Shown here: in pieces, positions 1-6,536 of the stretch
Layout: every line of letters starts with the position of its first letter
How positions within the stretch are numbered: position 1 is the stretch's first letter
Origin: JACQAI01 sp035507915
GTDB lineage: Bacteria; Pseudomonadota; Alphaproteobacteria; Elsterales; Elsteraceae
Direction: 5' to 3'
Assembly: GCA_035507915.1 (NCBI GenBank)
Contig: DATJNS010000455.1
Location: 1 to 9,838, forward strand
Length of the DNA stretch: 9,838 bases
Notes under the pieces: model-generated
Told to the model about the DNA's origin: nothing
Database searches by the model: none
The model's input: the letters and a program-made list of their open reading frames with translations, nothing else
Position numbers and translations under genes: made by a program

Positions 1-1142
1 TGGGTTCGGCGGGCGGCTTCAAGCTGATGCTCGAAGATCGCGGCGGGCTCGGCCCTCAGGCGCTCGCAAAGGCGACTAACGCGCTTGTTGCGGCCGCCAA
101 CAAGGACAAGGTATTCGGCGGCGTGTTCACGCTTTACAACGCCGGGGCACCCTCTGTCTACGCGGATATCGACCGCCTCAAGGCGGAAAAGATCGGCCTG
201 ACGCCGACGGATGTGTTCTCCACGATGGATCTCTATCTTGGCTCGCAATACGTGAATGACTTCAACTTCAATGGACGTACCTATCAGGTGCGGGTCCAGG
301 GCGACGAGGCGTTCCGGCAGACACCCGAAGACATCGGCCGGCTCAAGGTGCGTAACGCAACGGGTGACATGGTCCCCATCAGCAGTGTCGCGACGTTCCA
401 GAACGTGACGCAACCGTATCGCGTGCCGCGCTACAACATGTACCCTGCGGCAGAAATCATGGGTGCAGCAGCGCCTGGCTTTTCGTCCGGCGACGCGATC
501 GACCACATGGAGAAGCTCGCGGACCAGGTGCTGCCGAACGGGATCGCCTACGAATGGACTGACCTCGCTCACCAGCAGAAAGAGCAGACCATGTCTCCCC
601 TCGTGATATTCGCGGCTTCGGCGCTGTTCGTGTTTCTCGTGCTTGCCGCTCAGTACGAAAGCTGGAAAACACCGCTCGCGATCGTGCTGATCGTCCCGAT
701 GTGCCTGCTCGCCGCTGCGGTCGGCCTGAACATGCGCGGCATGCCGATCGACATCCTCGCGCAGATTGGCTTCGTCGTGCTCGTGGGGCTCGCCGCGAAG
801 AACGCGATTCTTATCGTGGAGTTCGCCAAGCAGCGTCAGGAGGAGGACGGAGTCGGCGCGGAGGACGCAGCGGTGCATGCTGCCCACGTGCGCCTGCGTC
901 CGATCCTGATGACCTCGTTCGCCTTCATTGCGGGCGTGGCGCCGCTCGCCATCGCCAGTGGCGCGGGGTCGGAAATGCGGCAGTCGCTGGGAACAACGGT
1001 GTTCTTCGGCATGCTCGGTGTGACCGGTTTCGGCCTCTTGTTCACGCCGGTGTTCTACGCGGTGGTGCGCCGCACATTCGGCAAGCGGCCGACGACCGCC
1101 GCGCCGTTTGCCGGCACCACGCGCGAGGCGCCGGCCGAGTAG
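1..1142 (+). CDS. RND efflux transporter permease, HAE1 family (C-terminal part)
   Basis: This is the C-terminal third of an inner-membrane RND pump that exports drugs or other hydrophobic compounds by proton antiport, normally with a periplasmic adaptor and an outer-membrane channel. The gene is cut by the left edge. The first full codon is at base 3 and about 379 residues remain of the usual ~1,050. Visible parts are the end of the second periplasmic porter/docking region (GGFKLMLEDRGGLG at the start, typical of HAE1 pumps) and five hydrophobic segments matching TM8-TM12, beginning near base 597. The conserved stretch GLAAKNAILIVEFA contains the lysine (798-800) equivalent to AcrB Lys940 of the proton relay; the partner aspartates of TM4 lie outside the window. 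The tail is Ala/Pro/Thr-rich. Synonymous codon use seems a little less GC-biased than in the downstream genes, by eye only. Partners would lie upstream. Confidence 0.95.
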   Translation, partial: GSAGGFKLMLEDRGGLGPQALAKATNALVAAANKDKVFGGVFTLYNAGAPSVYADIDRLKAEKIGLTPTDVFSTMDLYLGSQYVNDFNFNGRTYQVRVQGDEAFRQTPEDIGRLKVRNATGDMVPISSVATFQNVTQPYRVPRYNMYPAAEIMGAAAPGFSSGDAIDHMEKLADQVLPNGIAYEWTDLAHQQKEQTMSPLVIFAASALFVFLVLAAQYESWKTPLAIVLIVPMCLLAAAVGLNMRGMPIDILAQIGFVVLVGLAAKNAILIVEFAKQRQEEDGVGAEDAAVHAAHVRLRPILMTSFAFIAGVAPLAIASGAGSEMRQSLGTTVFFGMLGVTGFGLLFTPVFYAVVRRTFGKRPTTAAPFAGTTREAPAE

Positions 1143-1265
1143 CCATCACCGTTCAAATCGCTGATCAGGCTGGCCGTCCGCCGCCCCGGTGGCGCTTGCG
1201 CGGAACCTGCCTCCCGCCGCAATGTGGGCCGGAATGCGGGGACCCAGAACGGGGGAGGGGGCGGG

Positions 1266-2978
1266 GTGGCGTACGACTACATCATCGTCGGCGGCGGATC
1301 CGCCGGGTCGGTCATGGCCAACCGCCTGTCGGCGCGCAGTTCGAACCAGGTGCTGCTCTGCGAGGCCGGGCAGGACACGCCGCACGACAACGTGCCGCCC
1401 GAGATCGCCGACAGCTATCCGGGCGTCGCCTATTTCGACCCGCGCTTTCACTGGACCGACCTGCGGGTCCATACCGGGGTCGTCTCGCACAACAACCCGA
1501 CCGAGGAGCGCCCGCCGCTGCGCAAGTACGAGCAGGCGCGCGTGCTCGGCGGCGGCTCCTCGATCAACGGCCAGCTCGCCAACCGCGGCGCGCCGAGCGA
1601 CTACGACGAGTGGGAGACGCGCGGCGCCGCCGGCTGGAACTGGGACAGCTGCCTGCCCTTCTTCAAGAAGGTCGAGCGCGACATGGATTTCGATGGACCG
1701 TTCCACGGCAAGGACGGCCCCATCCCGGTGCGCCGCATCATGCCGGAGAAGTGGAACGGGCACGCGCGCGCCGCCGCCCAGGCGTTCATGGAGGCCGGCT
1801 TCCGCTTCCTGCCGGACCAGAACGGCAAGTTCGAGGACGGCCACTTCCCGATCACGATCTCGAACCTCGACGAGCGTCGCGTCTCGGCGGCGCTGGGCTA
1901 TCTCGATCCCAACACGCGGGCGCGCAAGAACCTGACCATCTCGACCAACACGCAGGTCAAGGAGCTGCTGTTCATCGGCAAGCGCTGCGTCGGCGTGAAA
2001 GCGCTGGTCAACGGACAGGAGCAGGAGTTCCGCGCGAATGAGGTGATCCTGTCCACCGGCGCGATCCACACGCCCGCGCACCTGATGCGCGCTGGTGTCG
2101 GGCCGGCGGGTCCGCTGCGCGAGCTCGGCATCGAGGTGATCGCGCCGCTGCCGGGAGTCGGTCAGCGCATCATGGACCACCCCTCGATCGCGGTGTCGTC
2201 CTTCATCAAGCCGATGGCGCGCATTCAAGAGCAGGTCAGCCGCCGCCACCTGCTGGTCGGCCTGCGCTACTCGTCGGGCATCGGCGGCGCGCCGGCGGGC
2301 GACATGTTCGCGGTCTGCGTGTCGAAATCGGCGTGGCACGCGGTCGGTCAGCAGATCGGCTCGCTGCTCGTGTTCGTCAACAAGACCTACTCGGAGACCG
2401 GCCAGGTCAAGCTGACCTCGAAGGATTGGCGCGCCGAACCGCTGGTCGAGTTCAACCTGCTGTCCGATCGACGCGATCTCGAGCGCCTGATGGTCGGCTT
2501 CCGCAAGCTCGGCGCGATGCAGATGTCGGCGGCGCTGCAAAGCGTGACGAGCAATCCGTTCCCGGCGAGCTACAGCGAGCGGGTGCGCAAGATCGGCGTC
2601 GTCAACGTCAAGAACCAGGTCATCACCTGGCTGATCAGCCTGCTGCTCGACGGACCGGCGCCGCTCAGGCGCTACCTGATCGAGAACGTGATCGTCGAGG
2701 GCTTCCGGTTCGACGAGCTGATGATGGACGACGACAAGCTGGAGGCGTTCGTGCGCCAGGCGGCGATCGGCGTGTGGCACGCCTCGTGCTCGTGCCGCAT
2801 GGGCGCCGACACCGATCCGATGGCGGTCACCGATCCGGCCGGCCGGGTGCGCGGCGGCGTCGGTGGCCTACGCGTGGTCGATGCCTCGCTGTTCCCCGTG
2901 GTGCCGTGCGCCAACACCAACTTCCCGACCTTGATGGCCGCCGAGAAGATCGCCGACGCGGTGCTGGCCGGGCACTGA
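1266..2978 (+). CDS. GMC-family FAD-dependent oxidoreductase (alcohol/choline dehydrogenase-like)
   Basis: This 570-residue cytoplasmic flavoprotein probably oxidises an alcohol to an aldehyde or ketone. The GTG start at 1266 is chosen because a purine-rich GGGGGAGGGGG tract (1252-1262) lies just upstream and because the protein then opens directly with the FAD-binding Rossmann strand (YDYIIVGGGSAGS, residues 3-15, ADP-ribose acid E33). An in-frame ATG at 1224 would add 14 Gly-rich residues. GMC signature 1 (ARVLGGGSSING) is near residues 91-102 and signature 2 (TGAIHTPAHLMRAGVGP) near 264-280. The C-terminal active site has H505 in VWHASCSCRMG and N552 in NTNFPT, a His/Asn pair as in choline oxidase and choline dehydrogenase. 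No signal peptide is seen. Length is normal for the family. The substrate cannot be told from sequence, and no aldehyde dehydrogenase or betaine gene is adjacent. It converges on the isomerase gene 44 bp downstream. Confidence 0.93.
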   Translation: MAYDYIIVGGGSAGSVMANRLSARSSNQVLLCEAGQDTPHDNVPPEIADSYPGVAYFDPRFHWTDLRVHTGVVSHNNPTEERPPLRKYEQARVLGGGSSINGQLANRGAPSDYDEWETRGAAGWNWDSCLPFFKKVERDMDFDGPFHGKDGPIPVRRIMPEKWNGHARAAAQAFMEAGFRFLPDQNGKFEDGHFPITISNLDERRVSAALGYLDPNTRARKNLTISTNTQVKELLFIGKRCVGVKALVNGQEQEFRANEVILSTGAIHTPAHLMRAGVGPAGPLRELGIEVIAPLPGVGQRIMDHPSIAVSSFIKPMARIQEQVSRRHLLVGLRYSSGIGGAPAGDMFAVCVSKSAWHAVGQQIGSLLVFVNKTYSETGQVKLTSKDWRAEPLVEFNLLSDRRDLERLMVGFRKLGAMQMSAALQSVTSNPFPASYSERVRKIGVVNVKNQVITWLISLLLDGPAPLRRYLIENVIVEGFRFDELMMDDDKLEAFVRQAAIGVWHASCSCRMGADTDPMAVTDPAGRVRGGVGGLRVVDASLFPVVPCANTNFPTLMAAEKIADAVLAGH

Positions 2979-3003
2979 CGGACGGGTCGCGCAGCAAAAC
3001 CGC

Positions 3004-3023
3004 GGCGCGTTGTGGGGCGCGCC
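3004..3023 (-). terminator. Candidate intrinsic terminator after the isomerase gene
   Basis: The arms GGCGCG (3004-3009) and CGCGCC (3018-3023) can form a 6-bp GC stem with an 8-nt loop. On the minus strand it begins at the isomerase stop codon and is followed, after four bases, by TTTT (2999-2996), so it resembles a weak intrinsic terminator for the minus-strand gene. On the plus strand there is no T-run, so it would not work the same way for the GMC gene. GC-rich stems arise easily by chance at this base composition. Confidence 0.35.
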
Positions 3024-3619
3024 TAACGCCGCAGCGCGCGCTCGAGGAAATCAATCCGGTCCTGGCCCCAGAACAGCTCGTCGCGATAGACGTAGGTCGG
3101 CGCGCCGAACACGCCGCGGGTCACGGCCTCGTCGGAATTGCGCTCGTAGGCCTCGAGCGTGGTCGGCTCGCGCGCGGCGGTGAGCAGCGCGGCGCCGGCG
3201 AGGCCCTCGGCGTCGGCAAGCGCCCGCAACGTGTCGGCGTCCGATATGTCGCGCTCCTCCTGCCAGACCGCACGCATGATCGCCAGGGTCAGCGGCCCCA
3301 TCGGGATGCCTTGCTGGCCGGCCGCGATCACGAAGCGCGCGGCGAGCTCGTCGGCGACCGGGAAGAATTTCGGCTGGCGATTGAGCCGGATGCCGAGATG
3401 CCGGCTCCAGCGGTCGAGCTCGACCAGCCGATAGGCTTGGCGCGCCGGCGCGCGGTCCTTCAGCATGAAGCCGCCGGTGCGGCTGAACACCCGGGCGAAA
3501 TCGCACGGCTTGTAGGTGACCGACGCGCCGGCGTCGGCGGCCAACTTGGTGAAGCGCTCGGCGCCCAGGAACGCCCAGGGCGACGGCATCGCGTAGTAAT
3601 AGTCGATCTGCTTTGCCAC
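3023..3619 (-). CDS. 2-hydroxychromene-2-carboxylate isomerase-like protein (DsbA/kappa-GST fold)
   Basis: This 198-residue protein has the normal length for the HCCA isomerase family, glutathione-dependent thioredoxin-fold enzymes known from naphthalene degradation (NahD) and many uncharacterised paralogues. The N-terminal strand IDYYYAMPSPWAFLG holds S13, at the place of the glutathione-activating serine. A helical insertion domain fills the middle (about 60-150). GVFGAPTYVY (169-178) carries the cis-proline P174 of the thioredoxin fold. NSDEAVTRGVFGAPT is a strong family signature. The start is GTG at 3619-3617, supported by GGGAGG on the minus strand (3631-3626) six bases upstream. There is no CXXC motif, so it is not a DsbA thiol oxidase. 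No other aromatic-degradation gene is in view, so the true substrate is unknown. The gene is divergent from the PilZ gene and convergent with the GMC gene. Confidence 0.92.
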   Translation of the reverse strand: MAKQIDYYYAMPSPWAFLGAERFTKLAADAGASVTYKPCDFARVFSRTGGFMLKDRAPARQAYRLVELDRWSRHLGIRLNRQPKFFPVADELAARFVIAAGQQGIPMGPLTLAIMRAVWQEERDISDADTLRALADAEGLAGAALLTAAREPTTLEAYERNSDEAVTRGVFGAPTYVYRDELFWGQDRIDFLERALRR

Positions 3620-3720
3620 CGGAGGCCTCCCAATCGCGCGCGCCTAGCTAAGCGCGCCGGCGCCGAGCCGCGCAAGCGTGCGGCGACGGCAAACAAATAG
3701 GAGACATTCCGGCGATTCTG

Positions 3721-3736
3721 CCCCAACATGTTGGGG
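3721..3736. promoter_or_regulatory. Perfect 16-bp palindrome upstream of the PilZ gene
   Basis: CCCCAACATGTTGGGG is fully self-complementary and sits in the 136-bp divergent region between the isomerase gene (minus) and the PilZ gene (plus), ending 9 bp before the PilZ ribosome-binding site. It is followed on the plus strand by G and TTTT. It may be an operator for a dimeric repressor acting on one or both genes. As RNA it could fold into a 6-bp hairpin with a CATG loop in the PilZ leader, resembling a short attenuator or terminator. The symmetry is seen directly; the function is inferred. Confidence 0.55.
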
Positions 3737-3755
3737 GTTTTGCCGAAAGGAGTGC

Positions 3756-4118
3756 ATGGCCGTGACGCGGGGCATGCTCGATCCGGCGCTGGCGGCGCTG
3801 CTCGCCCAGCAGGCTGGCAACGAACGCCAGCAAGAGCGTCATCACATCGACGCCGAGGTTCAGGTGTCGTTCGGCGGCTTCGCGATCGACTTCAAGGTGC
3901 GCGACGTCTCGCTATCCGGCATCGCGCTGGAAACCCACGGGCTGATGAATTTCAGCGTCGGCGATCCATGTGTCCTCAGCCTGCCGGAACATGGCGACGT
4001 CGCCTCGACCGTCGTCGCCGTCAAGGGCGATACCTTCCACCTGCGCTTCGACAAGGAAGGCAACGAGACGGTCAAAGCCTTCATCGCAGCGCACACCGGC
4101 GCGGCCAAGCCCGCGTAG
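3756..4118 (+). CDS. PilZ domain protein (probable c-di-GMP receptor)
   Basis: This small 120-residue cytoplasmic protein consists of a single PilZ domain with a short N-terminal helix. PilZ domains bind cyclic di-GMP and commonly tune motility, exopolysaccharide or adhesion. Both halves of the binding signature are present: RxxxR as R24-QQE-R28 (NERQQERHH), and D/NxSxxG as D50-V-S52-L-S-G55 (RDVSLSGIALE). The rest follows the usual beta-barrel pattern. The ATG at 3756 is preceded by AAAGGAG (3746-3752) with only three bases between, so GTG 3762 or ATG 3774 are possible alternatives. A longer open frame from 3678 is not used, because it would include the palindrome at 3721-3736 and has no family similarity. 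The next gene starts about 48 bp downstream on the same strand and could be co-transcribed. Output partner unknown. Confidence 0.85.
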   Translation: MAVTRGMLDPALAALLAQQAGNERQQERHHIDAEVQVSFGGFAIDFKVRDVSLSGIALETHGLMNFSVGDPCVLSLPEHGDVASTVVAVKGDTFHLRFDKEGNETVKAFIAAHTGAAKPA

Positions 4119-4165
4119 CTCGACCATTGGGCGAATATTAACAATTGGTGGCGCAGGCTGGCGCC

Positions 4166-4441
4166 ATGTTCGAGGCGTATTTCAAGGCCCTGCTCGAGCG
4201 CAACCGGCTGATCACCGAGACGATGATCCGCAACCAGCAGGTCATCGCCGAGATGTTCTCGCGCAATCTCGATTTCGGCGCCGACTTCCTGCATCACCAG
4301 ATGCGGGTGTTCTCGATCGTCACCCAGTGGCGGGATCCTGGCGCGCCGGAAGCCGCGCCCGAATCGACAGCCGAGCCGGCCGTGGACGAGGCGGCGGCCC
4401 CGGAGCCGCCACCGCTCAAGGTCGTGCCCGGCCGGCGTTAG
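4166..4441 (+). CDS. Small helical protein of unknown function
   Basis: I do not recognise this 91-residue protein. Residues 1-45 (MFEAYFKALLERNRLITETM...) look like one or two long amphipathic helices rich in Leu, Met, Phe and Arg, faintly reminiscent of phasin-type helices. From about residue 55 the chain becomes a Pro/Ala/Glu-rich, probably disordered tail ending in a basic VVPGRR. The start is uncertain. ATG 4166 is preferred because the helix begins there, but no clear ribosome-binding site precedes it, and TTG 4145 or GTG 4148 would add seven or six residues. It lies 47 bp after the first PilZ gene on the same strand; the spacer holds a weak imperfect inverted repeat (ACCATTG 4123-4129 against CAATTGGT 4142-4149) and an AT-rich AATATTAACAATT tract. 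Its TAG stop shares bases with the TAA stop of the convergent PilZ gene. A link to PilZ signalling is guesswork from position. Confidence 0.6.
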   Translation: MFEAYFKALLERNRLITETMIRNQQVIAEMFSRNLDFGADFLHHQMRVFSIVTQWRDPGAPEAAPESTAEPAVDEAAAPEPPPLKVVPGRR

Positions 4442-4791
4442 TTGGCGGCAGGCCGCAACCGGTCGACCATGCGCTCGATGGCACGCCGCGCGTCGGGACG
4501 CAGGTCGTTGAACCGTCCGGCGAGATTGCGCGCATCGATGCGGACGACCTGCGCGTCGGTACGGTAGTCGAGCTCCTGGCCGTCGACCGGCAACATCAGG
4601 GTCAGGTACACGCGCTGGCGGGCGATCAAGTCGCCGTCATAGGCCTCGAGCAGGAAACCCTGAGTGCTGACGTTCTTGAGCACGAAGGTCTTGCTGTCGA
4701 CTTTGGCGCCGCCGCGCTTGAGCTCGATGCGGGGCGCCCGACGACGCTCGGCGACCGCGGGGCCGCGGGGTTTGCGGGTCAGCAAAGGCAC
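4438..4791 (-). CDS. PilZ domain protein (second copy, minus strand)
   Basis: This 117-residue single-domain PilZ protein is a probable c-di-GMP receptor. The signature is complete: R17-RAP-R21 within ERRRAPRIEL, and N40-V-S42-T-Q-G45 within LKNVSTQGFLLE. A basic N-terminal tail (LLTRKPRG) precedes the domain, and the C-terminus is a helix rich in Arg. The start is GTG at 4791-4789 with GGAG about ten bases upstream on the minus strand. It is divergent from the receiver gene across an AT-rich 349-bp region and converges on the small helical gene with overlapping stops (TTAG, 4438-4441). It differs clearly in sequence from the PilZ protein at 3756, so it is not a recent tandem duplicate; two different PilZ proteins within 1 kb suggest a c-di-GMP-related neighbourhood. 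No GGDEF or EAL enzyme is visible in the window. Confidence 0.87.
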   Translation of the reverse strand: MPLLTRKPRGPAVAERRRAPRIELKRGGAKVDSKTFVLKNVSTQGFLLEAYDGDLIARQRVYLTLMLPVDGQELDYRTDAQVVRIDARNLAGRFNDLRPDARRAIERMVDRLRPAAN

Positions 4792-5140
4792 GGCGTCTGG
4801 TCTCCGTCTCGTCGAACCTCGGACCGGCGCGCCGCCGGCTTCCCAATGGGGCGCGATACTGCCGAACGCGCCGCGGGCTTTTCAAGCAAAAATCACATTG
4901 ATTTCAAGGATATCGCCCAAAGATTTTACTCACAATTACGTATAAGCTCTGATGTACCAGAATAAAAACATACGCAGAGTTACGCGGTGCATCGGGCTCG
5001 TCTATGATCGCTGAGCTATTGGACGACGTTCGACCATGGACCGTGCAGCTTTGACCGGTGTGGAACGGGGAATCGAGCCGTCGACCCCTGCGAGCCCTTA
5101 GGTCGGGCGCGCGCTGAGCGGCACGGGAGCGACGGCGTCC
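4792..5140. other. 349-bp non-coding region between PilZ (minus) and receiver (plus) genes
   Basis: This is the longest gap in the window. Its left-centre part (about 4879-4975) is strikingly AT-rich against very GC-rich surroundings and holds the symmetric motifs annotated separately. Promoter-like words occur (for example TATAAG at 4941-4946, or TTACGT 4937-4942 with AATAAA 4961-4966), but none has a convincing pair of boxes. Two very short open frames precede the receiver gene: ATG 5004 to TGA 5054 (16 codons) and ATG 5036 to TAG 5101 (21 codons). Neither has a good ribosome-binding site, so they are not called as genes. No tRNA or riboswitch fold was recognised. Confidence 0.6.
4879..4908. 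promoter_or_regulatory. Candidate operator: inverted repeat flanked by direct repeats
   Basis: AAATCA-CAT-TGATTT (4890-4904) is a perfect 6-3-6 inverted repeat. It is framed by two copies of TTTCAAG (4880-4886 and 4902-4908) spaced 22 bp apart, about two helical turns. The cluster lies about 90 bp upstream of the minus-strand PilZ start and about 235 bp upstream of the receiver start, inside the AT-rich block. It is a plausible binding site for a dimeric regulator or a nucleoid-associated protein. The motifs are directly visible, but short AT-rich repeats can occur by chance and no regulator is identified. Confidence 0.4.
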
Positions 5141-5500
5141 ATGGCCCTGATCTTGGTCGTCGATGACGATACCGACGTACGGGAACTGGTCGCCGCGGTG
5201 CTGGCCGAGGCGGGCCATTCGGTGCTGACTGCCCAGGACGGCTCGGAGGCGATCGAGCTGATCGACCGCACGCCGGCGATCGACCTCATGTTCACCGACC
5301 TCGTGATGCCGCGCATGGACGGCATCGAGCTCGGCGCGATGGCGCGGGCGCGCCGGCCCGAGATCAAGATCCTCTACGCCACCGGCTACATGGATTTCGC
5401 GAAGTCGAAGACCGGCGGCATCGACGTGCACGGGCCGATCCTGGGCAAGCCATACCGGCCGGCCCAGCTGATGGACGAGATCACGCGGCTTTTGGCGTAG
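5141..5500 (+). CDS. Single-domain response regulator (CheY-like receiver)
   Basis: This 119-residue protein is a complete receiver domain with no output domain, so it should act by protein-protein contact, as a phosphate shuttle or as a connector. All key residues are present: acidic pocket D8-D9-D10 (LVVDDDTD), phospho-acceptor D53 (MFTDLVMPRMDG), switch threonine T81 (YATGYMD) and K103 (LGKPYRPAQL). ATG 5141 follows GGGAG (5125-5129) after 11 bases, a rather long spacing, but the protein begins exactly at the first beta strand. Its last 20 bp overlap, in antisense, the end of the histidine kinase gene, which is the obvious partner candidate. The receiver resembles those found at the C-terminus of hybrid kinases more than CheY itself. 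Transcription probably starts in the AT-rich region upstream. Confidence 0.93.
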   Translation: MALILVVDDDTDVRELVAAVLAEAGHSVLTAQDGSEAIELIDRTPAIDLMFTDLVMPRMDGIELGAMARARRPEIKILYATGYMDFAKSKTGGIDVHGPILGKPYRPAQLMDEITRLLA

Positions 5501-6497
5501 GCGCGACGCATCCCGGCGGCAACGCGACCGTGACGGTCGTGCCGCGACCCGGCGCGCTGGCGACGCGCAACGTGCCGCCATGCAGTTCGGTCAACCGGCG
5601 CGCCAACGGCAAGCCGAGCCCCGCACCGCCGTGGCGGCGCTCCAGGCTGCCGTCGACCTGGCCGAACGCCTCGAGCGCGACCGCGACCTCGGGCGCCGTC
5701 ATGCCGCGTCCGGTGTCCGACACGGAGAAGACGACGCCGCCGTCTGCGGCGGCGCGGGCCGCAAGCTCGATGCTGCCGCCCGGCCCGGTGAACTTCACCG
5801 CGTTCGACAGCAGGTTGAGCAGGATCTGCTTGAGACGGGCCGCGTCGACCAGGAGCGCCGGCAGGTCCGCGGCGGCCGCGACGTCGAGGCGCAGAGCGCC
5901 GGCCGCGACGCGCTCGCGCATCAGGAAGACGCAGCTCTCGATGACGTCGGACACCGGCACTCTGGCCGGCTGCAGCTCGAGCCGGCCGGCGTCGACCTTG
6001 GCGAGGTCGAGAATGTCGGTGATCAGATCGAGCAGGTGCGTGCCGCTCTGGCGAATCAGGCCGATGTACTCCGCCTGCTTGTCGGTCAGCGGACCGGGGA
6101 TCCCGGTCGCGAGCAGCTCCGCATAGCCGATCACGGCATTGAGCGGCGTGCGCAGCTCGTGGCTCGTGTTGGCGAGGAACTCCGCCTTGCTGCGGCTGGC
6201 TTGCGCAGCCTGGATCAGCGCGCCCTGGCGGTCGCGCGCGGCCCAGCGGTAGCGCTGCAGCGCGAACGCGCCCAGCCCGACGAGCGCCCCGCTCGACGCG
6301 CCCAACGCCAGCGCCTCGCCGAGCGGCAGCAGGCCGAACAACGCCCACAGGCCGACCAGACCGGCCGCCAGCGCCAACCCGAGGCGGGAGGCGGCGAGCG
6401 ACGGCCACCAGCGTGCCCGCCAGGCCAACCGCCAGCGCGCCAGCGGCGCGATACCGGACTGGCGATCGATCGGAGCCAACGGGGAGGCCAGGGCCAT
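5481..6497 (-). CDS. Membrane-anchored sensor histidine kinase (HisKA + HATPase_c)
   Basis: This 338-residue kinase autophosphorylates on histidine and probably passes phosphate to a receiver. The ATG at 6497-6495 is chosen because GGAGG (6507-6503, minus strand) lies six bases upstream; a GTG at 6536 would add 13 residues with no such site. After a basic N-terminal stretch there are two close hydrophobic segments (about 39-57 and 60-80) with almost no loop, so no extracytoplasmic sensor domain. HisKA has the phospho-acceptor H113 in FLANTSHELRTPLNAVIGYAELL. The ATPase domain shows an N-box (LNLLSNAVKFT, N228 and N232), G1 (DTGRGM, 261-266), an FGQV F-box (279-281) and G2 (GGAGLGLPLAR, 290-300). 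There is no PAS, GAF or HAMP domain and no attached receiver. The stand-alone receiver encoded convergently is the likely cognate partner. What it senses is unknown; an intramembrane or membrane-stress signal would fit the architecture. Confidence 0.93.
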   Translation of the reverse strand: MALASPLAPIDRQSGIAPLARWRLAWRARWWPSLAASRLGLALAAGLVGLWALFGLLPLGEALALGASSGALVGLGAFALQRYRWAARDRQGALIQAAQASRSKAEFLANTSHELRTPLNAVIGYAELLATGIPGPLTDKQAEYIGLIRQSGTHLLDLITDILDLAKVDAGRLELQPARVPVSDVIESCVFLMRERVAAGALRLDVAAAADLPALLVDAARLKQILLNLLSNAVKFTGPGGSIELAARAAADGGVVFSVSDTGRGMTAPEVAVALEAFGQVDGSLERRHGGAGLGLPLARRLTELHGGTLRVASAPGRGTTVTVALPPGCVAPTPKAA

Positions 6498-6536
6498 GCG
6501 GCCCTCCAAGCGTAGCGTCGCCTCCGAGAGGACCAC

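Noticed and set aside
1146..2780. Long open frame of 544 codons on the minus strand
   Set aside because: It is fully antisense to the GMC oxidoreductase, shows no family similarity and has the Arg/Ala/Asp/Leu-rich composition of a GC-rich shadow frame.
1266..3619. GMC oxidoreductase and HCCA isomerase as one aromatic-degradation pathway
   Set aside because: They are convergent, so not an operon, and no ring-cleavage dioxygenase, aldolase or dehydrogenase partner is present.
701..3700. Long plus-strand frames (701-2041 and 2333-3700) overlapping the RND, GMC and isomerase genes
   Set aside because: They cross the ends of well-supported genes in another frame, are extremely Arg/Gly/Pro-rich and have no domain pattern.
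3721..3740. The palindrome plus TTTT as a definite intrinsic terminator
   Set aside because: The stem is short, a G interrupts before the T-run, and it lies directly before a ribosome-binding site instead of after a gene on that strand.
3678..3755. N-terminal extension of the first PilZ gene (26 codons)
   Set aside because: It would translate through the perfect palindrome and the ribosome-binding site, and PilZ proteins need no such segment.
5004..5101. Two tiny ORFs (16 and 21 codons) upstream of the receiver gene, as possible leader peptides
   Set aside because: Neither has a ribosome-binding site, and no run of regulatory codons or attenuator hairpin was seen.
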